Source: Rhizophagus clarus (Eukaryota > Glomeromycota > Glomeromycetes > Glomerales > Glomeraceae). From it: 64,000 bases of DNA. The notes beneath the pieces are model-generated. The model was given only the letters and a program-made list of their open reading frames with translations, searched no databases and was not told where the DNA came from. The position numbers and the translations under genes were made by a program. Where the stretch lies: assembly GCA_015698045.1 (NCBI GenBank), contig BLAL01000236.1:868001-932000 (forward strand), written 5' to 3'. Positions 1 through 11,841 of this stretch are shown here, in pieces; within the stretch, counting starts at the first letter, position 1, and every line of letters starts with the position of its first letter.

Positions 1-264
1 GTGACATTATATTGTTTTATGGGTGTTTATTTTTTTAAAAAAAAATAAGAATAAGAATTTTTCTATATAAGAATAACATTAAAAGTTTTCAAATCTTTTA
101 AGGAAATCAGTCTCTATTTTTATTACTTTTTTCTTTACATTTTTTTTAAACAATCTATATATGATTTGTAATTATTAAAGGGAAGATATGTATGTATTAA
201 AAAATCATTAGGTGGAATTAATTACCTTGAAAATTATGAACGTATTCATCAAAATACAATAATA

Positions 265-2621
265 CTATTGACCGTTTTTCTTTTTTGAATCAGAAAAAGA
301 GGAAGGATAGTGCTTCATAATATAATTAGTAATTTGTTTCATCGTGATCAAGTCATTAGACTTAATACAACATTTTAATAATAAATTATAAGTTTCTAAA
401 TCAGGAAATACGGGAGGATATTCTTTTGACATTTGATGTCTTAAAACGTCTAAACAATAAGTTGATTCTCGTATATTTTGCGATGAAGCTTTAATAAATG
501 TTTTGTAAAAATTTAAATTCCGATGATATCCAGATAAAAACATATCAAACCAAATATGCCTCATTTCACTAAAGGAATGTATACATCCATATAATTCCAG
601 TAATGTTAACATTGATTTTTGATTATGTTTTACTTTATGAATTTTAATTAAATTATTTATATATTTAATTTTCTCCTCGATCTTTAATCGTATAGGTTTA
701 AAATTTAAGTCGGTAAATCTTTCATATTTTGGTATACATGAATCTAGTAATGTTTGAAATATATCTATATTTTTCACATCATATCCAAAAGATTTCATCA
801 TATTAAATATTCCTAAAGTATTTTCTACACGATATAAAGTTGGTTTAGATGAATTATATTCTGGTGAATTAGCATGACCTTCTAATAATATTTTAAATGT
901 ATCAAATGTTGGTTCAATTCCATCACCTTTCATCTCATAAATCATATTTAATGCCTCATTTAAAGGAAATTCTTGATGATTAATTTGATTGGCCAATATA
1001 TGAAATCTAATCATTAATTCAAAATGATCTTTATTATATTTTGAATTTGATAATTTCACTTCATTTAATAATTTCTTCCAGGAAACATAAAATGAATTTC
1101 GTGTAAAATTATCTTTCGTTAAATTTAAAATGTTACTATTACTTTCTTTTGATGCCACCAAAGATGTATTTTTTTTACTTTGTTCTTCGAGATTTTTAAT
1201 ATGAAAAGAAACTTCCTTACGTAAAGCTTGAACATAAGCTTTCATCAAAATTGTAGTGAAATTGAATTGCCAATTTTTTTGTTGTGATGATTCTGATTGT
1301 TCGTGTATAGTGACAAATTTAATATATTTATTTAATAAATGTTCTACTTCTTGATAATTTCCCAAATCAGCATAATAGGATAATAAAATATAAAGAGGTT
1401 CTCTAGATGGTATATAATTATATTGTGAAATAAGTTTATCTAAATTTTTTATTGCAAGATCCATCAAAGATTTTCTTGAAAATGCCCAAATAAGTTGAGA
1501 ATAAATTGCTGGAGTCATTGGCATTTGTTCTAATGATTGAATTTTTTGAACCATCTCATCAAATTTTTTACAGGGTCCAGTATAAGTCCCTAATGCCTAT
1601 ACAACGAAAAAAAAAAAAAATAAAAAATAAAAAAAAAATAAAGAAATTGTAATATATTGAGAAAGAATAACACTATAGACTAGACTTACTCGAATAATTA
1701 ATTGCCAGGTTTCTTCGGTGAAATCATGATAATTTGAATTAGAATTCAAGAATATTTCACTTAATCCTTTTACTTCCTTAAAATAATTTGGGTCTCTTGT
1801 TGAATATAACTTATGTGAAGTTGTTAAGGAACGAAATATAGAATTCCACACATCCAAATCAAGATTTATGTCTAATTTTTTTTGGATTTTGTAAGCAGTC
1901 TTTGATGATTTGACAAATGGTATTTGCCCATTTACGATAGATTTTATCACTTGTAATGAAAGAAAGTGATCAGACGATACTTCAACAACATCTAAAAGGT
2001 ACTTATAAGTCTCTTTTGTAGGTAAAATGGAAGAATTTGTTGTGTCAGTATAAATTTGTGTGAATATTTCTAAAGCACTATTTAAATCTGATGCTTTATA
2101 ACACATTTGAAGTAATATGTGATAAATTTCTAATGTTGGTAAAATGTTCTTCTCTTTTAAATCAATAAATTCTTTGGTAATAGCTTCAAGATTATTAGTA
2201 TCTAGAAAATTCTTCATGCGTTTAAGATACATTTGCGCTTTATCTACTTGTGGTGATGTTTCTGATCTTGTTGAAATATCATGTTGAAGTAGAAGTATGT
2301 TTTTTGCAGCCGAATTCACAATATGTTCATGAGTTGAATATACTGAAGCTAATAATAAAGAAATATGGAACATAAGAACATTTCACTTTGTCAAATATAT
2401 AAACATTTAATCATTTCTTATTCTTTTATAGAAATATAGTTATCGTTACCAAAAACTCTCGAATGGGATAAAATTCGAGATAATGAATTATATTGAACAT
2501 TATATTTTTGAAAAATAATATGTTGAGTTATTGGAAATGCTATATTATGAGAATGATATTTAGTTAAAGGAGAACGTATTACTTGTAAACATGTTGAGGC
2601 AATGCGAGACTGAAAAACCAT
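265..2621 (-). CDS. Pentatricopeptide-repeat (PPR) protein, probably mitochondrial
   Basis: Three exons on the minus strand: 2621-2450, 2348-1690, 1596-265. Junctions are GTAACG...TTAG and GTAAGT...ATAG, and the phases fit, giving about 720 residues. The N-terminus is rich in Arg/Ser with no acidic residues in its first 40 positions, as in a mitochondrial presequence. Degenerate 35-residue helical hairpins recur through the protein, with PPR-like starts such as PTLEIYHILLQMC, PTKETYKYLLDV, EPTFDTFKILLEG and PDLETYNLLLKCC. The family binds organellar RNA for processing, stability or translation; the RNA target cannot be told from sequence. The start at 2621 is the first ATG before the presequence-like region, and it diverges from RPN11 184 bp away. 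Which fungal PPR orthologue this is remains open. Confidence 0.8.
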
Positions 2622-2805
2622 TATAAACGGTTGAAAGGATGATTATCAAATTTTTTTTTTCTGCGATTATCACGTAAGTCATTATCACGTTAGGTCGATG
2701 ACGAACATGCATTACGTTACAAATACTGCGGTAAAAAAAAAAATTATATATTTGAACACACTAGCAGGACATTATATTATCTATCTATTTCAAATTATTT
2801 TTACG
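2622..2805. promoter_or_regulatory. Shared divergent promoter, PPR gene and RPN11
   Basis: This 184-bp gap separates the two start codons. It contains a T-tract (2651-2660) and a direct repeat of ATTATCACGT at 2666-2675 and 2681-2690, 15 bp apart. A repeated 10-mer in so short a promoter suggests a factor-binding site, but no known proteasome control element was recognised. Confidence 0.4.
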
Positions 2806-4156
2806 ATGGAAAGGCTTCAACGACTTTTCGGAGCGGCTGCCGCTAGTCACCAACCTGGCATGGATACTCCAACCGTGGACAACGCGGAAATGGTTTATAT
2901 TTCTTCTTTAGCCTTGCTTAAGGTAAGCATTAATAAAACTTTGGTTCGCTCGGAGCAAGGATACTTGTATTTTAATATACTAATTATAATATATATGATT
3001 AATTTGTTTCTAACTCGAATAATTGAAAGATGTTAAAACATGGTTAGTATTTGTTTCATAGTATTATTACGTATTATTTAATTTCAAATTCATATTTTCT
3101 TAATGAATTATATACAGGACGTGCTGGTGTACCCATGGAAGTTATGGGTTTGATGCTTGGTGAATTTGTGGACGATTATACTGTACGTGTAATTGACGTA
3201 TTTGCCATGCCTCAAAGCGGTACAGGTGTCTCCGTAGAAGCAGTCGATCCGGTTTTTCAGACGAAAATGTTGGACATGCTGAAGCAAACTGGACGGTACG
3301 AATTAAAAATGTTTTCAAATACCGATTCATGTGATCTGATATTAGAAATAAATTTTCGTGTTATAGACCTGAAATGGTAGTTGGATGGTATCATTCTCAT
3401 CCTGGATTTGGATGTTGGCTATCAAGTGTAGATATAAACACACAACAGAGTTTTGAAGCATTAAATCCAAGAGCAGTGGCTGTTGTTGTTGATCCCATAC
3501 AGTCTGTCAAAGGCAAAGTAGTTATTGATGCTTTTCGTTTGATCAATCCACAAATGCTTATGCTTGGTCAAGAGCCACGTCAAACGACGTCCAATATCGG
3601 CCATCTTAATAAACCAAGTATTCAAGTATGTTTAGTTTATCTTTAAATATTATTTTAATTATATATTTATTATTAATTTGCAACTTTATTACCTTTATTC
3701 CAGGCTTTGATTCATGGACTGAATCGTCACTATTACTCGATTGCAATTAATTATCGAAAGAATGAATTGGAACAGAAAATGTTGCTTAATCTACATAAGA
3801 AAAACTGGACTCATGGACTTACATTGACAAACTTTACGGAACATACCGAAATTAATGAAAAAGGAGTCAAAGTAATTTCTCTTTTTTCCTGTTTTATTGA
3901 AAACCATCCATGAATGAAACTTATTTTAATTTTTCTTCTTTAGTCAATGCTTGCGCTAGCAGATTCTTATAACAAATCGGTGCAAGAGGAATCAACCATG
4001 ACACCTGAGCAATTGAAAACTCGACATGTCGGAAAACAAGATCCGAAACGTCATTTGGAGGAAAGCGTGGAGGAAACTATGTCTAATAATATTGTAATGG
4101 CACTAGGAACTATGATTGATTCAGTTAGTTTCGTAGACACGAACCAAAAAAAATAA
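2806..4156 (+). CDS. RPN11: 26S proteasome regulatory subunit RPN11 (JAMM deubiquitinase)
   Basis: Six exons: 2806-2922, 3030-3042, 3118-3295, 3367-3625, 3704-3871, 3944-4156; 315 residues, close to yeast (306) and human PSMD14 (310). This lid subunit removes ubiquitin chains from substrates as the proteasome engages them. The MPN+/JAMM zinc site is complete: Glu51 in [11 protein letters not shown], and His112, His114 and Asp125 in [14 protein letters not shown]. The C-terminal half with NKSVQEE and [13 protein letters not shown] helices is also intact. The start is at MERLQRLFG, matching the family N-terminus; an upstream in-frame ATG at 2698 is ignored because its extension has no family similarity. 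The second exon is only 13 nt (Met-Leu-Lys-His plus one base) and is needed to restore the invariant LKMLKHGRAGVP sequence. Confidence 0.97.
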
Positions 4157-4744
4157 ATAGCAAGAATTAGTTATTTTAACAGCTTATTTGTACTATTTGT
4201 ACTTTAAAAACAGCCTGAAACTCATATTTTGGACGTTTATTCTACATCTATAGTACATTTATTTAATTATTCTGCGGGGTTGGCTTTAGCCATTAAACAT
4301 CTGTCTAGTGTTAATTTTATTTGTAAGATTTGGTTTCACATATTCAATAAACCCATAGATCTTGGTTCGAACAATGCAATGTCATAAATCTTGTTAGATT
4401 AATATTCTATTTCGAATTCAAATTTATCTAATAATATTTGTTCCTATTTGCAGTTGCGTATATTATTGCATATTTTTAGGTAGTATATAATATAACTGCA
4501 TACCACCAAATTTGTGAAAAAATACAAAATTTCCTTAATAAATCGATTCACCAAATCTTATATGGTAAATAACGAATGTATTACATGTAGATCCCTTGTG
4601 TTTAGTCCGTGCCTGACACATGATTTCGCATGAGGCAATGATAAATTTTTATCCATTAGACCATATAGGCATATACATTTTCGCCAACTTCGATATTTTT
4701 CTTTTTAAAAAAAAAACCACCTTCCTTCTTACAAATCTTTAACC
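4157..4744. other. Intergenic region with tRNA-Glu-like remnants
   Basis: This 588-bp AT-rich gap lies between RPN11 and the vezatin-like gene. It holds two degenerate tRNA-like stretches. One on the plus strand (about 4295-4382) has GTCTAGTGTTA (A-box-like), GGTTTCACA and a B-box-like TTGGTTCGAACAA. One on the minus strand (about 4600-4670) has TATGGTCTAATGGATA and TTGCCTCATGCGAA. Neither folds into a complete cloverleaf, so no tRNA gene is called. Confidence 0.35.
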
Positions 4745-7212
4745 ATGGCCGAAAGCATAATTTATGAAGATACTCCTTTTGCTGAGTATCTTGCAGGTAT
4801 GCAAGTTTCCTTTAGTAATAGATTTCTTAAAAAGATCTCTAAGTCTCGCGAATCATTTTTATTTATGTAGAGATCGGTAGTAAAGAGGAGCTAACAAAGC
4901 AACCCGAGTTATTTGAACTTGAAAGGCAATTTTCACAACATAGCGAAGCTGAAGTGAATTTTATCGCTCGATTTACCTATGATACTATCGATTATCTTAA
5001 GGTTTTCATCGGTTTCTAGATTTCTTATATTAATACTTTGCTTTCATTAAAAACAATTTTATTTGATAATTTGTAGGAAGCATTTTCAACAGCTTTGCCA
5101 ATACAAGAAGAAAATCAGTTCGAAGAACGGTTTAAATACCTATTATGCACATCGCACCTTTTAAATGATACATTATCGATTTACTTCTATGACAGTAAAA
5201 AACCTAGTACAACAGAACATAGGGAAGCCGGATTGTATGCTGGTGGACTTTCGCGACGAAATTTTGAAGTTCTTTTTAGTGCGGTAATCGGATTAACAAT
5301 TGTATTCTTGACATGGTTGATACATGATGCAGAGGCCAAAGATTTTAGAACAACAATGATTCGATTACCTGCTGCATTCCTTCTGGCTATGTTCGCCTCC
5401 TTTTTCTTATATCGTCGCATGGTAACTATTAATATTTATTTGTTTTAAAATTAAATTTCATTGGCTTGATCGATCATTATTTAATCAAAATTTAGCGACG
5501 AAGAGCTGTCAAGACACTATATAATTCTGCATTACATTATATGGAAGCACTTGTGTATAATTGCCAAAATCTTGACTTAAAAATTAACAAAGCATTGATT
5601 ATGATTCAAGAGATTGAGTTAGTATCTCGTGGTTATAGATTGTATCCTTTTTATATTGTGTTATTCAATGAGATGATACTGTCTATGTTTTCGTTATAAT
5701 TTATTTATCTTTAACAATTAAGGTTATATCAGATCAATGCCATTGTCTCCAATTTCGCGTATAGAACAAAATTCAAATAATCGACGTTGTCTTGCACTTC
5801 GGGAGACTGTATATAACATACTTCAAGAAGCTTTTTTGACTTATCATAATGCTATAGTCGTTATGAAACCAGAAATTTCAAACCATAATTTAAATATCAT
5901 GTATAACATGTATAATATCGTTCCGTGTAATGAGGATGATGAGTGGATTACGGATGAGAATGATAAGCATTCTTTGGAAAACTTGAAGTTGTGTTTTCAG
6001 AAGATGCACACGAAACGTAGAGAATGTCTGTGCCATTTCCTTGCATTAGACGTAATGACACCGGGAAGAGATTCTCATCGAAGAGATTATGAAAGCCATT
6101 GGGCAGCTGTTAATAATCATTTAAATAATTTGAGTGTGGTCACAGGACTTTTTTTGGATAGAGTTATTGTTGCTTCGGCGAGCGAATTATGTGAATATTA
6201 CCTCTTATTTGATTTTTATTCTTTAATTGGAATTATTTAATTAATTCTCTCATTTTCTTTAGATACAATACCATCATCTAAACAAGATTTTATGTCTCAA
6301 CCATCTCCTGCTATTATTACCAATAAGAAACTTAAATCTTATCTTCATCGTCTTGCATGTGTAGAACAACATATTCGTGGCATTCAAGCCAAATTATACA
6401 TTTGTAATGAGGATGCTCGCAAATTATATGAAACCGAAGGTAAAATTTTTGATAATAATATTTTACTATATGCTCAATGTTAACCTAATTTACATGCATT
6501 TATTATCAGGCGCGACGAGTGAAAATGAAAAAGAATGTCTAATGAATCAATACGAATCTATAAGCAAAGATTTTACTTATATTTTTCAAGAATGGGAAGA
6601 AGGAAAGAAAGTATTGAAGGAAATGATGGACCCGATACCAAGAGATCCTGATTCTATTGGGTCACATCAGTCCTTAGTTGAAGAAGTTGAAATTCCAAAA
6701 AATAATAAGAATGAACCTATAGAAAGCAGTTCCGAGAAACCTCTCATTGATTGGACACAAACGAATGAACCATTAGACGTACCTGCACAAGTATTCGAAG
6801 CAGAAGCTGAACCAGAAGTTATAAAAAAGGTAAGAATAATGGTTTGTTTATTTATATTAATTCTTTAGTATCTTATAAATATATGTTCATTTCTTTTTAG
6901 AAGTTAACGAGAGAAGAAAGGATTGCCATTCAAAAAGCCAAGAGAACAGAAGAGGTATGAATTATGTTTATATTTATATTTATTTATTTATTCATTTATT
7001 CATTTAACTGCAATTTAATACGTGCGATAATTCTATATTAGGCGAAAGCAAGGTCTGTACGTCAGGACTCTGAACGTATGGTACATGAGTTAAAAGATGT
7101 GTTAGTACGGCGGAAACCCATGGATTATGAAAGTGAGATACTAAAGTCTTCCTCAGAAGAACCAGAACGAATACAATTGCATGGTTCCCGCGTTGCTGTA
7201 GCGACAAATTAA
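4745..7212 (+). CDS. Vezatin/Inp2-like myosin-binding membrane protein
   Basis: Nine exons: 4745-4796, 4871-5001, 5077-5421, 5496-5641, 5733-6190, 6263-6439, 6510-6829, 6901-6954, 7042-7212; phases add up to 617 residues. Two closely spaced hydrophobic segments (about 126-143 and 157-173) form a hairpin, followed by the conserved block IELVSRGYRLSMPLSPISRI with a following RRCLALRETV. This arrangement matches the vezatin domain annotated in fungi as the myosin-binding motif of peroxisomes (related to yeast Inp2, which links peroxisomes to myosin V). Both ends would face the cytosol. The tail is rich in Glu/Lys with a helical REERIAIQKAKRTEE segment likely to be a coiled coil. Exon 5's donor (GTGAAT) is the weakest junction. 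Family membership is by motif recollection; the function is inferred. Confidence 0.75.
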
Positions 7213-7650
7213 GATAATAATGTTATATAAACATTATTAAAATTAATTATATCAAAAATTTCATAATATAATTGTTTTATTCACAATATAAAATTTATTA
7301 TAGACAATATTTAAATACGATAATGTTATCTATATCTCTATAGCTAGCAATTATTTAATATTATACCTTAAAAACATCTCTTTTTGTATATGAGAGATTT
7401 TTTTTTTATACAATATATTTAATATGTTGTATGATTACTTTTTTTTCTTCCCATAACACCAAATTAGTAATAATCAACACACTAATTATTTTCAATAAAA
7501 TCTCTTTTTGAATTTGTAAATTCTCATCTCTAAAAAATTTCAGAACAAATTTTTCAAGTAGTTTAGAAAATTTATTAGATTAATAAGATAGAAAAAAAAC
7601 TGGTTTATTAGAAACTAAATAAAAAATTATTCATTTATTTTTATTTTTTT
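7213..7650. other. AT-rich convergent 3' intergenic region
   Basis: This 438-bp stretch lies between two gene ends (vezatin-like +, cyclo-ligase -). It holds A/T tracts and AATAAA-like motifs that could serve as polyadenylation signals on both strands. No coding or structured feature was seen. Confidence 0.5.
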
Positions 7651-8681
7651 TTATTTTTGAATAATATTATTATAACTTATAATTAAGTCAGGTTTTTGAT
7701 CATATTGTGAGATTGGTATCGATCTATCCTTTAATATTTGAGAATCTAACGCAAGTGCAACTGTTAAAAATTTGGTTATTACATCTCTTATAGTAGTGTA
7801 ATAGAAAGATAACAGGAGTATTTTGTTTATAATACTTACTTGTTTTTGGTATTGATTCATTTTGATAAATTTGTTGACATTTAGTTAAATACTTATCATA
7901 ATAACTATATTAAAAATGAAATGATTCAATATTTTACATAAAAACAATAATTAATGAAAGTATAACATTACCCCTTTCCATGGCCCAATCTATTTCCTTG
8001 ATGATCGAAAGCTAAACCTATAAAGAAATAATAATTAATATCAATTAATAATATAAAGATTTTTCTAATATTAATTTACCTGGCATTATTATCAAATCTA
8101 ATTCATTGGCTAAAGATAAACAATTTTTTAATACAAAAAATTTAGGTCTTTTGAAAAAAAAAGAAAGTCCGTTGTATTACCTATATCTCTTACTTCATCA
8201 TGACCCGGTTCAGGTATATTCCAACGATTCACAGGTAATGATAAATAATCTTTATAAGAATTAAGTTTTACCATTTCCATTTCATCATTATTCCATCTCG
8301 GTACATAACATATCTTTTCTAAAATAGCAATTTTATAAGAAAAACAGTCTAAAAACCAAAAATCAGATCAAAGAAAAATCAAATAAATACCCCGTTCAAA
8401 TATATCTTTAATTATGTGTTTTGTAGAAATTTCAGCCTTTGGCATGCTAATATACACGCTAATATGATTACTTGTTAAATATTCTTTTGAATTAATGAGT
8501 TTTTCTGTTACAATACTACCTAGGTTTTAAATTTTTTTTAGAATAATCCTCCATAATTATCCATAATAAAATTAACTAAATACGTACTTTCATATTCTAT
8601 TACTTCTGATGGAATTTGATTTAACAAAATACGCATTTCCTTTCTCAAAACATTCTTCATAGATCTTAATGATTGATTCAT
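7651..8681 (-). CDS. MTHFS: 5-formyltetrahydrofolate cyclo-ligase
   Basis: Seven short exons on the minus strand: 8681-8588, 8519-8391, 8318-8181, 8109-8080, 8017-7972, 7904-7840, 7760-7651; all phases match and give 203 residues, the same length as the human enzyme. It converts 5-formyl-THF to 5,10-methenyl-THF with ATP, returning stored folate to one-carbon metabolism. Visible motifs run in family order: LRKEMRILLNQIPSE near the N-terminus, VYISMPKAEIST, CYVPRW, WNIPEPGHDE, ELDLIIMPGLAFD, the nucleotide/substrate loop RLGHGKGYYDKY (about 140-151), TIALALDSQI and DLIIS near the end. One exon is 30 nt and another 46 nt. The yeast counterpart is FAU1. The start is the first ATG before the helix that opens the family fold. 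Confidence 0.95.
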
Positions 8682-9021
8682 ATTTTTTGATTTTTGTAAA
8701 AGAACAATCGCACTTGTAACACGAAAATATGATTAATAAAAAAAATATGATATTAGACATGAAAGAAAGGACTTACGTCTTCGCTCTAAGTATTTGGTTC
8801 TGAATCTAAAGTGAAAAATATTAAATGGTGGGAAAAAAACACACTGTGTGAGGGATCTTGATAATCTGTTTGACTTATGAAATGGCGCAGTTGTGTAACC
8901 TTTTTTTTTTTTTTTTTCCTTTAAAAAAAAAAAAAAAAAAGATAAATCAGTTGGATAACTAGGATTAGTCTTTTTCATATCCATCCGTTAAAAAAGTAAA
9001 GTAACAGTAGTTCATTTCATT
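8682..9021. promoter_or_regulatory. Divergent promoter, cyclo-ligase and eL8
   Basis: This 340-bp intergenic region serves a minus-strand folate gene and a plus-strand ribosomal protein gene. It holds a T17 tract followed after four bases by an A18 tract (about 8901-8940) that could fold back or exclude nucleosomes. No specific ribosomal-protein regulator site was recognised. Confidence 0.4.
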
Positions 9022-10238
9022 ATGGTAAAGTATTAAAAAAATTTTAATTTATGAGAATATCAACTCAATTTGTTTAAGAGAAATTTGAAAAAAAAAGCAC
9101 AAGATAACCTGGGAGCATCTTTGTTGCAAATGCATGCAAAGTTTTTTCTTTTATATTCTTTCATGAATGTCTGACTTTCACGAAAGATAAAGATAAAACT
9201 TGTATTAGAGCAAAACATATAATAAACCTACAAAAAAAAAAGCTTGTATAACTAATTCAAGTTTTTTTTTATTTATTGTTTTGCTCAATGACCCTTGACA
9301 TTCGATATTTTACTCGAATTCATGTAATTGCAGCCGCCTAAGAATAAGCCTAAACAGAAAAAAGTAGCACCTGCTCCTTATCCTGTTAAGAAAAAGGATA
9401 CGGGAAAGTCTACTAAAAACCCTTTATTTGAGAAGAGACCAAGAAACTTTGGCATTGGTTAGTGATCTAATTTTTTGATTTGTGGAAAGACAATTTATGA
9501 TATTAAAAAATTTATACACAATAAAAATTTTTATTAATTATTTGGATATCTTACATTTCATGTTATATAGGTCAAGATATTCAACCGAAAAGAGATTTAA
9601 CCCGTTTCGTCAAATGGCCCAAATATGTTCGCCTTCAAAGACAAAAAAGGATTCTTAATCAACGTCTTAAAGTTCCACCAGCAATTAATCAATTCACCAA
9701 ATCGCTTGACAAAACCACTGCAACAAACGCGTTTAAACTTCTTCACAAATATCGTCCTGAAACTAAGGTCGAAAAAAAAGAACGTCTTCAACTTATAGCA
9801 AAAAGTAAGGCTGAAGGTGGAAAATATGAACCGAAAAAACCTTTTGTAATCAAATATGGTATCAATCATATTACTGCGTTGATTGAAGCCAAAAAAGCCA
9901 AATTAGTATTGATCGCTCATGATGTTGACCCGATTGAACTTGTTATATGGTTACCGGCTTTATGTAAAAAAATGCAAGTTCCTTATGCTATTATTAAAGG
10001 GAAAGCTAGATTGGGGGCCGTAGTTCACAAAAAAACCGCTACTGCCTTAGCTTTCGTTGACATTAAAGATGAAGATAAAGGTGCATTTGGTAGTCTAATT
10101 AATTCTATCAAGATTAATTATAATGAAAAATATGAAGAACAAAAGAAGCAATGGGGTGGTGGTATTATGGGTGTTAAATCTCAAGCTATGATGAAAAAAC
10201 GTGAAAAGGCTGCTGGTAGAGAAGTAAAAGCGCTTTAA
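9022..10238 (+). CDS. RPL8: 60S ribosomal protein eL8 (L7Ae family)
   Basis: Three coding exons: 9022-9024, 9334-9457, 9571-10238; 264 residues, the usual size. The product sits in the large ribosomal subunit and binds kink-turns in rRNA and pre-rRNA. Family blocks are clear: [20 protein letters not shown] near residue 40, [14 protein letters not shown], and the L7Ae fold (about 130-220) with [36 protein letters not shown] and [11 protein letters not shown]. No in-frame ATG exists in the second exon upstream of the conserved N-terminal [10 protein letters not shown], so the start codon must come from an upstream exon; ATG directly followed by the donor GTAAAG at 9022 fits exactly and is typical of fungal ribosomal-protein genes. 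The 309-nt first intron was inspected for a C/D snoRNA and none was convincing. Confidence 0.93.
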
Positions 10239-11841
10239 TTTTGATTTTCCTTTAGTTTACGTTAATAAATTAATATTCTTTATTAATCAAATAAAAATTC
10301 CTGGGCCACATTATATATTTCTTGTCAGTTCTTCATTTATAAATTTTAAAATAATTCGCGCAAAAATGCGCAGTAAAGTATTTTTTTGTGATATAAAATA
10401 ATCATCACGATCGGTTCCACTAAAAAACTAATTAATTTTTAGGCAAGTAGAATTATAATCTAAAAGGCTTACACTTAAATGCCTATAATTAATTTGGTTC
10501 CGGATCATCTTTTTAGACTGATTAAAATTCTTTTTGGGAAGTAATAATGATCTCATTACGGACCAAACTTCAAATATTTACGAAATTGATAAATCCGAAT
10601 TTACTAAAATATATATATTACATACCATTTCATCCAAATATAGAACAAGAAAGCGGGAATTTTCATTGTATGATCACAAGTAAATTTCCCATATTTAGAT
10701 GTGATTCTTTATCTTGTTAGCAAAAACAAATGGATTATGAAATTTTTTTTTTTTTTTTTCAAGTTGAAGCGAGAATAGAATGAGCCATAGGATCATCACT
10801 TTTTAATATAGAAATAAATATTGAACAAGTTTCTTTGTTGTAAGATGCCCGGTTGATAGATACGATTAGATAATCATGTGAAAAATATTGTTAGCATATC
10901 GGGATTCACCGCGACTGTTAAAGATGACATTTCTAATTGCAATTGTTACATAATTAAGAATGAAAATAAATATATAATAGTTCCTCCAATTCCTTTAAAA
11001 ATAGTGTTTTCGGTGGCTTCGGGATTTAATATATTTACTATTATTATACTGTACATAACAAATTGGGTGGTTACCCTCGTAAGACAACACTTTTTATTTT
11101 TAGATAAATTAATCCACACGCCTTACAATTAATAATCTAGCAATAAATCGCTGCAAGTTCATTGAGGTGGCTCAGTCACCATTAGCGTTAGGTACGGACG
11201 GTCTAAACGCGATAGTGTCATTTTTTAACCGAAAGATAATTAATTATTTTAAATATCAATCCTAAGTTAGTGCCCCGCAAATGATTTGTTGATTACTACC
11301 AAAAATTATCCCCAATAATATCAGTATTATGCCGTGTGACAAGAACAACACGTGTTTGTGACATCTCATTGATTGAAAAATGTGATTTCATTGTGATCTC
11401 TCGTTCGTCTCACAAAATCTAAGGGGAAAGATTTCGACACACAAAGTTTAATGATTTTCAACTCGACTTTTTTATTTTATTCTGTACACCTGGCAACGAG
11501 ACACCAAAACAGTCAGATCACAAGTAAAAGATTCGTGTGACATGTTATTATCGATACTTGATTATATCATTTGCTAATATCATAGTCTTCTCACCTGCTT
11601 GCAGTTCTTTTCCCTTTAAACATCAAATGCAATAAGATACTTCATTAAGACGCTAAGTTACAAGAAGCGTGTAAAAGAAAATATTTATCCTGTATTCCCC
11701 CTTTAAACCTTGTAACCTCTAGGTGTTTATATTTTCTAAATTTCTTTTGTTAATAAATATTAAAAAAAGCGAAGGACCTCAGAAAAAAAATATATATATT
11801 CACAAACACATTTGGTAAAATTTTTTAACCATTTAAAAAAA
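10239..11841. other. Intergenic region upstream of the Yippee gene
   Basis: This 1.6-kb stretch has less extreme base composition than later deserts. A short open frame at 10878-11132 lacks recognisable domains and splice context and is not called. An E-box-like CACGTG core occurs at about 11350. The proximal 150 bp before 11842 is the likely promoter. Confidence 0.4.

Noticed and set aside
4600-4670. tRNA gene on the minus strand
   Set aside because: The D arm looks good, but the anticodon stem, T arm and acceptor stem do not pair, and there is no GGTTCRA box.
8733-8984. 83-codon open frame upstream of the cyclo-ligase
   Set aside because: It consists largely of homopolymer-encoded Phe and Lys in the shared promoter, without splice context or homology.
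9025-9333. Possible snoRNA in the first eL8 intron
   Set aside because: No convincing C/D box pair or H/ACA hairpin with ACA was found, though ATGAGA and CTGA words are present.
10878-11132. 84-codon open frame in the region before the Yippee gene
   Set aside because: No recognisable domain, AT-driven hydrophobic composition and no supporting splice or leader signals.
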